Below, in pieces: positions 13,643 to 27,908 of a stretch of 64,000 nucleotides of DNA. Source of the stretch: Trichobilharzia szidati (taxonomy: Eukaryota; Platyhelminthes; Trematoda; Strigeidida; Schistosomatidae). The notes beneath the pieces were generated by a model. That model worked only from the letters and a program-made list of their open reading frames with translations, was not told the DNA's origin and ran no database searches. Both the position numbers and the translations under genes were made by a program. The first letter of the stretch is position 1; each line of letters opens with the position of its first letter. Where the stretch lies: positions 48,643,564-48,707,563 of the forward strand of contig OX235279.1 in the NCBI GenBank assembly GCA_944472155.2, written 5' to 3'.

Positions 13643-16600
13643 AAAAGAGAAAGTATTCAGCGTTAATAAAAAGCGAATTTCTTATCAGCCTTTCACATTT
13701 CCGGTATTTAGCTGACAGATAGATTAGCCATGTGAGTTTTTCTTTTAGCAAATAGCTTCATTATACTACTCTTCTTTATGTACAGTTATACTTTATTCCG
13801 TAAAAGATTTTTATGATAATCACACTATCACAAGTGAGCGGGTTGAGTAAAGTTCTTATAAACATGAAATGGTTAATTTAATTATTTCACACCTAAATAA
13901 TCGATAATTCATTCACTCACTAATTCATTCAGTCAACAACAACAACAACAAAAACAAAACAAGAGGATATTAGAGCGCTAACTAGCGAAATATGTATCGC
14001 ATACTGTCCTTCATATTTGCTAGTGAAATTTATATATATATATATAACACAATTATTAAAAGTGAAGTACCACAGAGATCTATCTGTAAACGTCATTCAG
14101 CAGCCAGTATGATCATGCTGTATTATTATTATTGTTTCCTTTAATTCCTAGAGGATCATAGGGCTTCAGCCGTGTGTCTCCATTGCCTTCGGTTCTCTGC
14201 TAGAGTCTTCACCTGGCTCCAAGTCTGCCCACACGTTTTCATCTCCTCTTCACATGACTTCCTCCAAGTCACCCTCACCCTTGCACTGACGACCAATTCG
14301 CCGCTTCCCTTTCGGGTTCCACTCGAGCAATGGCTTGTCTAGTGATGTCACTTGATGGTTTCCTCAGAGTATGGCCTGCCAATCCACCTCCATTTCTTCC
14401 TACCTATTTGTTGCACAATCGGTTCCTGGTTGGTTCGCTCCCAGAGATCCCTACTGCTGATGTTTTCTGGACGGCCATCTGATCTTGAGTAGTACTGAGC
14501 GAAGACAACTGTTAATGAAGGTGTGTAGTTTGTTTGAGATGCTCTTTATGACGCGCTGGCCAAGTCTCTGATCCGTATAGTAGCACTGACTGACTTCACA
14601 TTGGAGTTGGGAATCCGGATCTCATTTCTGACGCTGAGTGTTGTTGACGTCCACACAGACTTGAGAGTAGTGAAAGCTTGTCTTGCTTTTCCGATTCTTG
14701 CTTTGATATCCTCGTCAGTTCCACCTGTAGTTGAAACGATGCTTCTCAGGTAGGTAAAAGAGGTTGTTTCTTCCAGGTTCCTCCCATTTATGCTGATTGT
14801 TGTCTGTTGTTGTTGCTGTGGCTGTTGGTGTTGGCCAGGAATCTTCATCACCTCTGTTTTATCTATGTTCACCTGAAGTCCTATCTTTGATGCCTCTTCT
14901 GCCGACTTGTTGCTTTTCATTTACATATCTTCCAGTTTGTGGAAAATCAGACATATATCATGGGCGAAGTCTAGATCCTCCAAGTTCTTTGTGTGAGTCC
15001 ATTTTATGCCTGTTTCCTCATTGCCCGCTGTTTGTCGCATTATCCAGTCTACTGCAATCAGGAAAATCATTGGCGATAGTAGGCGGCGTTGTCTTACTTC
15101 CGTCTTTACTTCGAAAGATTCCGTAAGTTTCCCATTGTGGATTACTTGGCATGCAGCATTGTCGTACAGCTGTTGGATGAGATGTATAATGTCGGTGGCA
15201 CCCCATAGTAGCGAAGTAGCTGCCAAAGCACCTCTCGATCCACGCTGTCGAAGGCCTTCCAAAGTCGATGAAGTTGAGATAGAGAGGTGACTGCTATTCC
15301 AAGCTTTGTTCAATGAATGATCATGCTGCATGCCAGTTAATTCACAACTGAAAGTTCATCGAAGACTTCTAAGTGAAGGCAGGACTAAGTCAAGACTGCC
15401 TACAATCACCGACGATTTTCATGATTAAGATAGACAGGGTCATGTGACAGACTGTAGAGATTTAGAAGATGTGGATATCAGAAGAGACTTAAGCTTTGAT
15501 GTTACCTAAGCCAGAAGAAATACAACGGAAAACCAAAAAGTTGGCAGAAGAGACTAAACTTCTGAAGGACATGGAGAAGAAATAGGCGATGAAGATTCCC
15601 TGGTAAGTCAAGAAACCCAAAGAAAAAGTCATCTCTTTCCCTTGTCTTGTCAGTATCCCTTCAAATAAATGCGGCACAGATGAGCATATCAAGGGCAATC
15701 AGGTTCGGATCAAAGAAGCAGAACAGGTGTTCATTAGTCGGAAATCCATGTGGAGATAAACAGCACTCGGAACAAGGAACAGAACTAGTGTCACATCAGT
15801 GCTACTATATAGTAGTGAGACTTGATGCACGCGTTCCAAACAGACTGCAAACACTCATCAACAACCAACACCCTTCTCTACTTCGATACTGAGGACTAGA
15901 TGGCCAGCTAGAATGGACGAGCAACAGACGATGACAACCGGGCAACAACTTATTTCTCAACAAACAAATTACGCAGAAGGAAAGTGGAGATGGACTGTAA
16001 CATGGGCTGAGAAGTCATTCAAGTGACTAACATCACACGTGAGGTGGTCAAGTGGAGCTCGAAAGGTAAGCAATAGGTTGAGTGTGGTTCAAGAGTGACA
16101 TACAAGAAATTGTGTGAAAAGGAAAAGAAAACCTATGGGCAGCCAGCTGAAAATGAATGCAGAGAACTGAGTGGAATGAAGACATGCCTTTGTAGACTTA
16201 TGGGTGAATAATACTAATAGTTATAATAATAATAATAATATAATAATAATAATAACTGAAATTGAAACAAAAAAGTTATCATTATCACCTGGCTAAATGT
16301 TCATCCTGTTTTAGTTCTATGTCGTGAATTTCTTTTTCCAGTGTTTCAATCCGTGTACGCACTTGTTCCAGCTCTTCGTTAGTATCCATTAGAACTGTAT
16401 CAAAGCGTTCAGCTTCATCTTTGTATATCTCCAAAAATCTGTGCAACGTCTCCACATTTCTTGGATCATATGGATTAGTGATCTGATTACCAAATAAATA
16501 TTAAAAATTTGGTTTTTTTAAAAGTAAAAATGAAAACGATAATAGAAAGCAATCCAGGTAAATTCAATTCCTAATGTGGTATATATAACCAGTATTTATA

Positions 16601-19600
16601 TCAGATATATGCCTTAAAAATGATTATTAACACTTAGTCAATATTCAAAATGTGTTCAGAGCACTAACTATTTTATCCACAATTTAGTAACTTCCATCAA
16701 CCAGATAGTTTATGCATAAGACGAAAGAGTAGCACATGAATGGCTTCAAATACACATGGGGCGTTACCTGTTTTCGTGCATTTTCCGGGCTATATAATCT
16801 TACAGATCTGAATTGATCAACTTCTGTTGGTACATGGACATTCATCCCCTGCTGCCTGCCTCAATATTACACTGAATTACATTATTCTTTGTTATATATA
16901 TATAGCGTCGGTGGCATAGCGGTTAGGACGCTCGCCAACCATGCATATGGTCCGGAGTTCGATCCCCGGCCGACGCACTCCTTTACCTCGCTAATCCAGA
17001 AATAATGCTGGTAAAGAGGAAAGGTTGGGCATGAGACTGGCAACCCCATCCTGTAAAATAAAATAAACACTGCTACAGAAACTTCAAGCCACTAGCTTGA
17101 AGCCCTATGTTCCACTGGGGAACGTGAAGGAAAAATACATATATTCATCTGCCATTAATAAATGTACACTGGTCACAAAACAACACATATTTCATGAACT
17201 TTTATGTACGCACCACTGAGATACACAGTTCAATACTAAGTGCTAAGAAAATTAGTAGTTACGATTCTGAACAATAATTCCAAGAATCTCCAGGTACTCA
17301 CTTGGTGTTCTAAATGTTATCTAGTAAGTACACTATTCAGTGATCTATTTTCTCAAATACTGTCTTTTTGCTTGTGTAGTCTGCAACTTAGTCCCTGTAG
17401 ATATGAGCACTGATCAGTTTACAAACTACCGAACAATGAATACTTAAAATGAGGTGTAAATTATCGATTTCATTATTAGCATATTGATTATTCTTCTCTC
17501 AACGATATCACGGGTGGTTAAGTGTCCCTTGGAATCAAGGTTCATGTAAAATTACTTTTTTTGGTTTAAATGATGTTTCGTTCATCTGTGCGTCGGTGGC
17601 ACAGTGGTTAGGACTCTCGCCGACCATGCACATGGTCCGGGGTTCGATCCCCTGCCGACGCACACCCGATCGATATCTATGGTCGGCCTGTGAAATTTGG
17701 CCTACCGATATCCATGCTGAAAATTCCATACTTGTACTGAAAATACGGTGTGGCATCAAGCTGTAATCAAAATAAATAAAATAATAATAATTCACATTCA
17801 AAGGAAGTGATACCTTCGTGATCTACACTACTTAATGCTTATATAGGTGGTATGTAAGGTGATATCTTCATCAGACAACAAACCAAAAGACAAGTGACAG
17901 GAGATGCTTCTAATAAGAGGCACGGGAAAGACGGATCGTAGCAAGAACGGTCGAGTCTAGTCGAAACACCTGTTAATCAGAAGTGTAGGAATTCAACAGA
18001 AACTTGGCACTGGTTGGAAGCAAAAACTGTTTGAAACTGCAGATTAGGTGAATTATGAAAGATGTCGGTATACTTCTGGCAGTGAACCAGAGGGATTAGT
18101 ACACGGCTATCGAGACAGTGTGTACTGTTAGAGAAGTGAATAAAAACAGAGTAACATCAGTAAGACAAGTCGAAAGCGCAACTACAGAAGACCGTCTTAA
18201 ATCGTTTCACCCGTTAAGTTTAGCTTTTCGAGTAAACTGTTCTAGTGGAAACTTAGCTTTTGATTAATTCTCTTTCTAAATTAGTTAATAAAAAGCAGTT
18301 TTCAAGTACCGAAAGAATGAAATACCCTTTCAATCAAAGTATTCTGAAAGTAGTCCATCATGATGTGTGAGCGAATGAGTGATACAAAATGCCAATTAAC
18401 GTACCACAATCATGCATTTTCATAAGTTAAGAGACTAAACAAAAAGCACACCGAATATACACTTAACTATTTAGTCAGTCAGAGATTGATTACGTAAGTG
18501 TTTGTGTATGGTGTGCGTGTGCCTGTGTTTGTTTCAATCTTTCTGTTCACAAGTACCGAAGTTTGTGAATTCCTCGTGAGAATTAAGTTTCTCTTCTCAT
18601 ATATATATTGGAAACACAACTTAGCAGAAAAGGAACATACAAACAACCCCCAAACACTCGATTGAAAACGACAGGAAAAAAAAGAGAAGAAAGATAATAT
18701 TCTCAACAACAACAACAAAAAGTTATCTGAAAAAAAAGCAATCAAAAACAAAGTTTTGTTTTACTGTGAGAAAACAGTCAATAGAAATTTCGATGCTGTT
18801 ATTTATTATTACAGAGAAGGCAAGGGAGGGGTATGCTGTGAAGTATTTATGTGAATGTGTTTGTGTGTGTGTGTGTGTGCCTGATTTGTATTAGCAAACT
18901 ACACCAACCATATAAAATTATGAAGTAAACGACAATACCTCACTTTGTGAAAGGCAGTTTCGATTTTTTTTTAAATATGAACATGCATGCCTGCATGCAC
19001 ACCAACCATTACACACAGTTGTAATGAGAAAATATTTTCACTTCAACGCGAACCATATCTCAGGTAGGCCTTGATACGGCTAAAAATCTGAAAATAGGAT
19101 TTAGTTTCCAATACAAAATTAAGAACATTAGAGAGATTTGAACAGATAGCCTCCAAACTAGTCGTCTTGTAATCCATCCATTGGACTAAAAAGCTCAATA
19201 AATACCATCCCACCTCCAGCTATTGACTGCTCTGTCAAAAATGCAATGATGAGTGAATCAAACTGCACATGAAATGAGTAAAATAAAACAACTCTTACTT
19301 GAGGGCCAGACTAAGTCTTGAGTATACGTTGGAAGGTGTAGAGCACAGAGCGCACAGTACTGCGATGCTTGTATACAAACACACCTCTCTGAGTTGGATT
19401 TTACTATGACTTACAATTTCTGTTAATTCCAATTATTTTTCCCATGATAAATTCCAGAATGTAACGTGATGATAAGTGTCGACAAGAAATAACCACAGCC
19501 TCCTACCTACAGACTTGTCACACTTCCCCCTAAGTGAATTGCCTCTATTTCATTCCTAATTTGTGTTTGGCATAAGTGCAGACCAAACAGGAACGGATTT

Positions 19601-22600
19601 ATCATCCCTTCTAAAGAGTAGAGTATCCATTGTAGACGTACACTCTGGCCGGGGGTACACACTACATGTGCACAAATCCTTTTTAGTTCCCTAATTGTCG
19701 ATATGGGCCACAGTAGAGGACTGAAGATTATATGGTTTTGGTTTTCAGGAGGGCAGCAATCACACTACTGACATGGCCAGACACTGAATCCTCTAGTGTA
19801 AATACTTTAACTCGGTATCGTATACATCGTATCCTATACTGATTCAAAAACTTGCAGTCACTGATTACTGTGTTGCATGGTAGTGACTAGATTAGTAATG
19901 TATTAGACGATGCCTCCACGCCGAAGAAGACAAACACATGTGAAGACCATATGCTTCCTTTCAGAAGTTTCAACGACACCTGTTGCTGTGGAGGCAGGTG
20001 TACATTGGCCGTTCGACACGTGTCCTGTCTAAAAGGCTTCGAGAATACTATCCTGCATGGCTGCAAAAGCGTAATAGTGGCTCTATAAGGAGTGCGACGA
20101 TCGAACACCTTCCTTGTCGACACTATATACCTATGCTATTTAAAACCTTTCGAATCAGCGAACCTGTACTATACTCTTCACCGTAAATCCTATACACTTT
20201 TGTAGTACAAAGTTGATGACCGCTTCGATTCTTATGCATTTCTTCCCTTCTCTTATACTATTCAACCGGAGATATACAGGGTTGATGAACTATTCTTTTC
20301 ATACATTCAAAGTCAGTCTATGCAATCAGTCCACAAATACTGTGAAGGTTAGTATGCCAAGTAGTATGAGCTTCTGTCAATTATGAAATGGCAACATCGG
20401 CAGAGTGGATAGGGTTTTGACATAACAGTAACACTACAGGTGGTCACTATATATATATGTATATATATAGGATGTATGTATGATTTAACAACCTACAGGT
20501 CACGTGTATCCTAAAGGCTACTTCGCTAAAAGCATGTGCCTTTATCGAAGTGATACTGAGGGAACAATATCCACCCCCTTCCATTCATGCCACTGAACAA
20601 ATAAGTACACAATTTTCTGACAGTATATTTTAATTAAAGTATTAACAAATGATTAAAAGGCCTGCACACACACACACCAAGACAAACAAACAAAGAAACC
20701 GGGAATTCAAAGCATCAACTATCTCTATTTTAACGCCTATCAGCTTCCCAGTTTCAGGATAATATAAATAATGTATTGCTTTCATACTTCAATTTGTTTT
20801 TGCTGTATAGCTAGCTAGTGTATATAAAAAACTGAAAGGGAAACGGAATTCCGCTTTCATTGTTTGTTGATGTTAAATAACCCTTGAAATGAGGCACTCC
20901 CACTTTAAGGATGCATATATATATATATATATAGATGAGGGTTCATTTGATCTCGTTAAAGGCTAGAGAACATTCATAATAACAAACCAGTTCTCTGGGA
21001 AACTGTAAAGAAAAGTCAAACTGAATTTTTCTTTTTCATTTCTTTGAGTTCCAAGTGGAACACACAGGGCTTGCAATGTTGAGCTTTGAAGTTTCAGTAG
21101 TAGTGATGATTTTGTCTTCTTTTTGAGAGGTGGGACTGCTAGCTTAGCACTTGACCTTCCCTCTTTTCTGCACCTACTACCCATCGGTGGTTAACTAGGT
21201 GAGGTTTGGGAGTGCGCAGACTGGGAAACGAACCCGGACAGCATGCATAACTTTCGAGTATTTCTACCATTGAAACATAGACGCGAAACGATTACAGAAA
21301 AAGTCAAACCAATAGTCAAGCATAAATTCTTTAAGACGACTTAATGCATCCAACAAACACGTAGGAGAAAATGGAGACCGTCGAATGATATCGTGCCCAC
21401 TGCAGGACATAGCTCAAGTGGAATCCCAATGGGGAACGACGAGTGGGTCTTCGGTGCCCGGGTGACATGGAGATCGTGTGGCAAGGAGGAGATGAGAGAC
21501 ATATTGTGGGTACCGTGGACCCAGCTGAAGAGGACAGCAGAAAATAGGAGAAAGTGGAGATGTGTTGCTGAAACCATATGTTCTAGTCAGAACCCAAAGG
21601 AACAATAATAATAATAATAATAATAAATAATGCGCAATGTAACCGAATAGACTGAACTTCTAAGTGTTGGTTTAAATCCAAGGTAGACAGTTGAAAGCCT
21701 ACACGACTTAATAGTCAGCAAAAAAATCTTCAAGAACAACATTCATATTACTCTACATTCGTTAACAATACCAACAGACTAATAGAAACATGTTCAAGTA
21801 TTGGTTTTATAGGGATTTTTGTTTCATTGCATGGAGGATTTCATCATGAGCTGACATCAGTTAGAGAACCACTGGAAAACCAGCTGGGAGTACTGGACAG
21901 ATGTTTCGTCCTAGTTTGGAACTCTTCATCAGTAAGCACTCATCGGGGTTCGAACCCAGGACCTTCTGGATACAAGGCGAGCTCGTAGACCATTGAGCCA
22001 CTGGGACCCAATCCAATGGCCCATGAATTCTAACTTCTACCAATTCACGACATAGCGCGACCATTTCGCAGTTTCTGATGAAGAGTCCGAAACTAGGACA
22101 AAACAGTGTTTTCAGTACTCCCAGGTTTTCCAGTGATTCTCTAACTGATTTCAGCTCATGATGAAATCCCCCATGTAATAGAAATATGTCTACTAAATTC
22201 ATACACTGTTGTATTTTAGTACTGCATAGGTAGACTTTAATTTAAAAAGAATACCAGGTTCTCGAAAGTAACTTTAAAAATTATAATAGCTAGCACATAC
22301 AAACTGAAAAGTATTAGCAAGTGAAATGCGAATGACTTACATCGGTTGTACTTTTGTGTTCTGCACTCAAAGTTGTCAGCTGTCCACTTTGTGCTGTTTG
22401 TGATGGAATATTATTCAACTGGTCTGTCGCAGCTGTATGATTCTGTGCACCTGTTGACGCAGCAGGACCATGATGATTTCCGCTGAACAGTATTTCATCC
22501 TCACGACGTGATAGACTGTCTGCAAATGTCTCAAGGACACAGCGTTGTTTTTCCGTTCGGATGATTCGGTTGACTAGATTGTCCGCTCGACGACGACACT

Positions 22601-25600
22601 GTCTTAGCTCGATCAATAATTCATTTATAACCTGTGACCAGGTGTCTTCCTCTCCTGACAGTGATTTAGCTGAAAAGCTCACATCAAGAATTGTAGCAGC
22701 TCCTCGAATTTCCACACTGTTTAAGGATTTGAAAAGGTATAGAATATTGGAAATAAGTTCAAACTGTTTTAACATAGTATAGTAGAGTATTTTTACTAGG
22801 GTTTTAGGTAAGTTACCCGAGGTAATAGGATCTCAGGTGTTGAATCAACTAGTTTTTTTCGAATGAAAGGACTACAAAAATACGTCTACTGCACGTTTTC
22901 TTTCCAAATAGCAGCTTTTAGGGGAATCAGGAGCTTTTGTCTACTGTATCTACTGTTTATCGTTCATACATTTATTCCCCTTGATGAATTTGAATAAAGC
23001 AAGAACAACAGTTTTTGCAGATTAAAAAGATGTTACCATCATTTGTTTCGTTGGCTCCTCATCAGCTGCTTCCTTGCAGCCTAAATAATTAAGTTTATAT
23101 TCGGAAAAGTTTTAATATACTTGCAAATTTTACATGATGTCAGTTGACACGCAGTTCTGGACTTAGTGAACAGTGCTCAGAAAATTACGCTTATCTAGTT
23201 TTCGCACAGGGGGTTCAAGTTTAAACAAAGTAAGTGTACGCATACAATGATAAAGGAGTTACATAATAAAGACGAGAGGTGCGTAAGATGATGACTGACT
23301 AATAAATTCGGTAACAATGTACTGAGTTCAATTCAAATCATAGAAACAATAGAAAGGCAAAACTACACTACATAAAGTGGTGGGGGTGAGGTTAAAGCGA
23401 AAGAATACGTAATCAAGTAAAAGAGAGAATAAAGAAACCCAGTTACCATGGCAACTGGATATACTGTAAATTTTGAAGTATGTTAAGACTTTTTTGTACA
23501 TAAACTTAGTAATTTATTTTGGTTGTAAGCAGATGCTGAGAAGCCAGTGGAATAAATGGTGATACAATATTATTCTGCAAAAACTGCTGTTCTTGCTTTA
23601 TTCAAGTGTATCGTTTGTTTGATAAAACTAAAATATGTGATGACTTTGCATAAAGTGCTACTCAAAAAAGCCGTATGCATATTATTACACTTGGCGATTA
23701 GCAATGCCTATTCTGTGGAGGCTAACGTTACTTACTGGTTGCCCAAACCTAGATAGGTGAACCTAGCTCGAAGCCATGAACCACAGAGAAACACTTTCAA
23801 ATAGAAGATGCACCTAAGCTAACACCAGTTTGTTTTAACAAATGTCATAAAGGACGGGCAGTCTCCTCAGACTGATCTGAAAACATTAAAAGTCTGGAAT
23901 TTAAAAAGTTCTACTCAACTGTATATGTAGGTTAGGACAAACTAAGGAAAAAATCTCCGTATACTACCCTAACATTTTTCAGTGAAAATGGTGTGTATAG
24001 TTTTGGAGGATTACTGAGTTCTACGACAATTTAGCTGGTGCTTTGCAAATCGCTTAGATAATAATCCATTCAGCTCTATGTAAGTAAGCGGATTCTGATT
24101 AAGAAGGTGTATTTAAGCCTTTTGGTCAAAATACAGCAATCCACTTCTTCATACACACATCATACATGTCAAAACAATAAATGATCGTCAGTCTAACATT
24201 TCCTGAGAATCTGATTTGAGATATTTCAACAGTGAAGTCTGATGTGTTTTAGCCTCTATGTGTGTGTGTGTGTGTGCGTGTATGAATATCCACTTTGTTC
24301 ATGAGAACACACAGTCGCTGATATTGTCACTATTCAGTTAGACCGTATCATCCAAAGTAAAACTTTTTACTAAACATTTAACTCAATTTTAGATTTTCCC
24401 GTCGATTGATTGGACCGCAGTGCTCCGTTTCAGGTTAACATGTCAGCTTCCTGTGCAGATGCTTCGACGACGTCTGGGCATGTAATTAGAAGTTAATTGT
24501 TGGATGGTGACTAGCAGTGGAATCCAGGTCACGGATTTCGTCCTATTTAGGACTCGACAGCCGGATGTACCTGCATTCCCAGCATTTTGGTGCAATCAAC
24601 CGACGGGAAAATCTAAAATAGAATTTAATATTAATATGACCCGTTGCACAAGAGACAGTGTGGCTCTCGTGGCCCAAGTGGTCTAGTGGATAACGCTTTG
24701 GAGTTTGAAACTATGAGCACTGGGTTTGAACCTCGGTGGGAACATCATCACTCACTGCGGAATGCAAGTGCATCCAGATGACAGACGAGTCCCAAATAGG
24801 ACGAGACGCATACCCTGGATTCCACTGCTAGTAGTCACCATCCACCAATTAGTTTTATTAAACAATTTCACCGGTAATTTTCCTACGAAGAGAAAAAGGA
24901 TCAGCATGATCCATAAGGCTTTTTCCCCACTTCATCAAGTGAATTTATTGATCCATAGTCAAAATGAATCTTATTGGAAAAAAATACTGAATGATCAGTG
25001 TTTTTTCCAGAACCATAAAACTGGTCACCGAATCAGAGGCTTATTGTTTTGAAGTACAATAGAATAAGAAATCCTCCACCACGTTTATACACTATTCTGA
25101 ACACACATGATACTCCAGTCAACAATTGATGCGAACTAGTGGACATTAAGGAAACAAGTGAGGTGGTTAGTTTCATTTTGCCCATTATCATTATTAATAT
25201 TGTTACTAATTATTAACGTATTTAGTTCATCTATATATATTTTGGAAAAAATATTCAATAAGGAAGAAAGTTGATACATGATGAAGTCTTGTGATAAAAG
25301 TACAAATATGCATGTATGCACATATCGGGGGATAAACTTATGCGCAAACACGCAATGCTAAAAGAGACTGATCGACGAAAATAGAATTTATATTGCTGGT
25401 AAGGAAAGATGCAAAAAGTACACATGATGCACTTTGGTAGAAATGGGGAGTTTGGAAAGGTGAAGGGAAGGTGGTAATCCAACTCCGTGATCATATAATA
25501 TCCAGTCAGTTAGATGGTTACAAAAATACACTAACTGAGGTGATTGAAAACATCCATGCTTTAGATGTTTGAAGCCAGTAGATAGGAATCACTATTCAAC

Positions 25601-25611
25601 ATAAGTTTTTC

Positions 25612-25657
<46 letters not shown>

Positions 25658-27867
25658 GTAACCTTGTTTTCTTAGTGGAACATAGAGCTTCAACAACACA
25701 TCTCCACTTTCTCCTTTTCCCTGCCGTCCTCTTCAGCTGGATTCACGATTACCCAAACCACCTTATCTCTTCCACCATGTCATCATCGCACCGACAATCC
25801 ACTCGTCGCTTCCCATTGGGATTCCTCTCTAGAGATGGCCCGGCAAACGATGTCATGCAACAGTCTCCTCAGTGTTTGCCCGATCCATCTGCATTTTCTC
25901 CTACATATTTGTTGAACTATCTGCTCTTGGTTGGTTTGTTCCCATATTTTCTTCTTACTAATTCTTTCTGATCATTTGATCTTCAGTATGGAGCGAAGAC
26001 AGCTGTTGATGAAAGTTTGCCACGTTTTGGAAATCGTTTTCGTGACACGCAGTGCAAGTTTCTCACCCGTAATAGAAGGACTGACTTGACATTGGTGCTG
26101 ATAATCCGAATCTTGTTCCTTATGTTGAGGCAGAGTGCAGAAGGTTTCCAAACTGGTTCCAGGTTGATTAGGGAGTATCTTGCCTTTCCAATTCTGGCTG
26201 GCTGACTGACTGACTTCGACATCTTCATGCGTTCTAATTGCCTGTGGTTGAAACTGTGCTTCCTAGGTAAGTGAAGGAGGTAATCTCTGTTAAATCTCTC
26301 CCGTCGACGGTGATTGGCGCTGGTTGTTGCTGTTGGTTAGTTGGTTGTTTACCTTAATCGCTTCCGTCTTCTCTATGTTCACTTGGAGTCCTGTCTTCAG
26401 CCAGTTTGTTGATTTTCGCTTGTAAGTCTTTGAGTCTGTGTGACATTAAACATAAATCATCTGCGAATTCCAGATTTTCTAGAGTCCCCTCACCAGTCCC
26501 GCTTATTCCTGTCTTCTCGCTCCCTGAGCACAGTCTGACGCAAAATCCAGTCCATCACAACTAAGAATATCATTGGTGACAATAGGCAGTCAGCTTCTCT
26601 TACTCCTGTTCCGAGCTTATTAACTACTAGTAAATTAGGCAAGGTTTCCAAGTGTGTCGACCAAGAATCGAAGCCGGATCTCTCGTGTGGCTGCCGAGTG
26701 TTCTAAAATTGAACCACCAATGCTTGAGATGTGAGAGGCAATGAGATTTTATTGATCAGATACTCTCACTCACCTCGTCACTACCCCCACACAATGGTAA
26801 CAAAACCTCAGCTACTCAAATTAACTATGAAGTAATTAATTTCTGTGAATTACAATAACAATAACAATTTTCATGTCTCTTCTTTTGAAAAACTAATTCA
26901 TTTCCCTATCCCTTTGTTATCATCTCATCAGAGAATTGATTTCCCGACTTCGTGATTGGAGGTTTATTCATTCGCTCTTCTTTGAGCAGCCGTCTCAAAC
27001 AAAGGAAAACACACACACACACGTACATGCAGATACACATACAAAGCTGATGATCGATTCTCCTACTGTCAGTCATATGATTGAGATTAAAATGAAAATA
27101 AAAATTGAAAGTCTAATAACTCACACACGCCTGATAACTGATATATGCTGAAATAATGGACACGACTGTTTTGTACACTGGGCACAACGTTATTCATGAT
27201 ACCTGGCTATACACAATTGGCCATGTTAGGAAAAAAGGAACAACCCAGGGGAATGTGTAGTGCCCACACCAAAGACCTTGAAATGCACAAGCAGAGAGAG
27301 TTGGTGAGTGTAAAAACAGGTAAAAGACACTATATTCACAGAAAATCGGTGAAGGAGGTGGAGAATATCAAACGGGATATCTAGTCAGTCCAGTGTTAGG
27401 TTAACGAAAGACTAAGGTTGGGTTAGGGAGAGACAACAGACAGAATTAAGTACAGAATAGGTTAGAGTTAGTTTATAGGAAGATTAGGGTTGTGATTGAG
27501 CTAGAGACTCAAATTCGCCTTTAGAAGAGTCAGTGGTGCGCGTACGTTCTCTCGAGATCGCTATTCCTTAACTTTGGTGTACAGTCTTATGTGATTGGCA
27601 ATAGGTTTGGAGGCTAATCATCATCACCAATACATACTTTGATGCAATCATAGGTGAAGAAACCTCTAAGTCGATGTATAACATGAGTGACTGAATGATT
27701 TAGCTGTTTTAAACACCTCTCATTTAATAAATACTTACTGTTTGTTGAATAGCTGACACAAATACATAGTTTGGTTGCCTACATGACGAATGTACTGATT
27801 TCAAATGAATACATAAGGTATCAATGTGTTCTTCGAACTCGTAAGTGATACACAGACGTCTACACAT

Positions 27868-27908
<41 letters not shown>

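Noticed and set aside
16903..16980. tRNA gene
   Set aside because: A and B boxes and a perfect acceptor-like stem are present, but the anticodon arm does not fold and the segment continues into a SINE body with an RTE-like tail. The same applies to the heads at 5573, 24660, 31830, 45260 and 49560.
22314..22340. Extension of the exon frame to VSHSHFTC
   Set aside because: The frame reads through a perfect GTAAGT donor; the next family residues (ITNPYDP) are in the exon at 16482.
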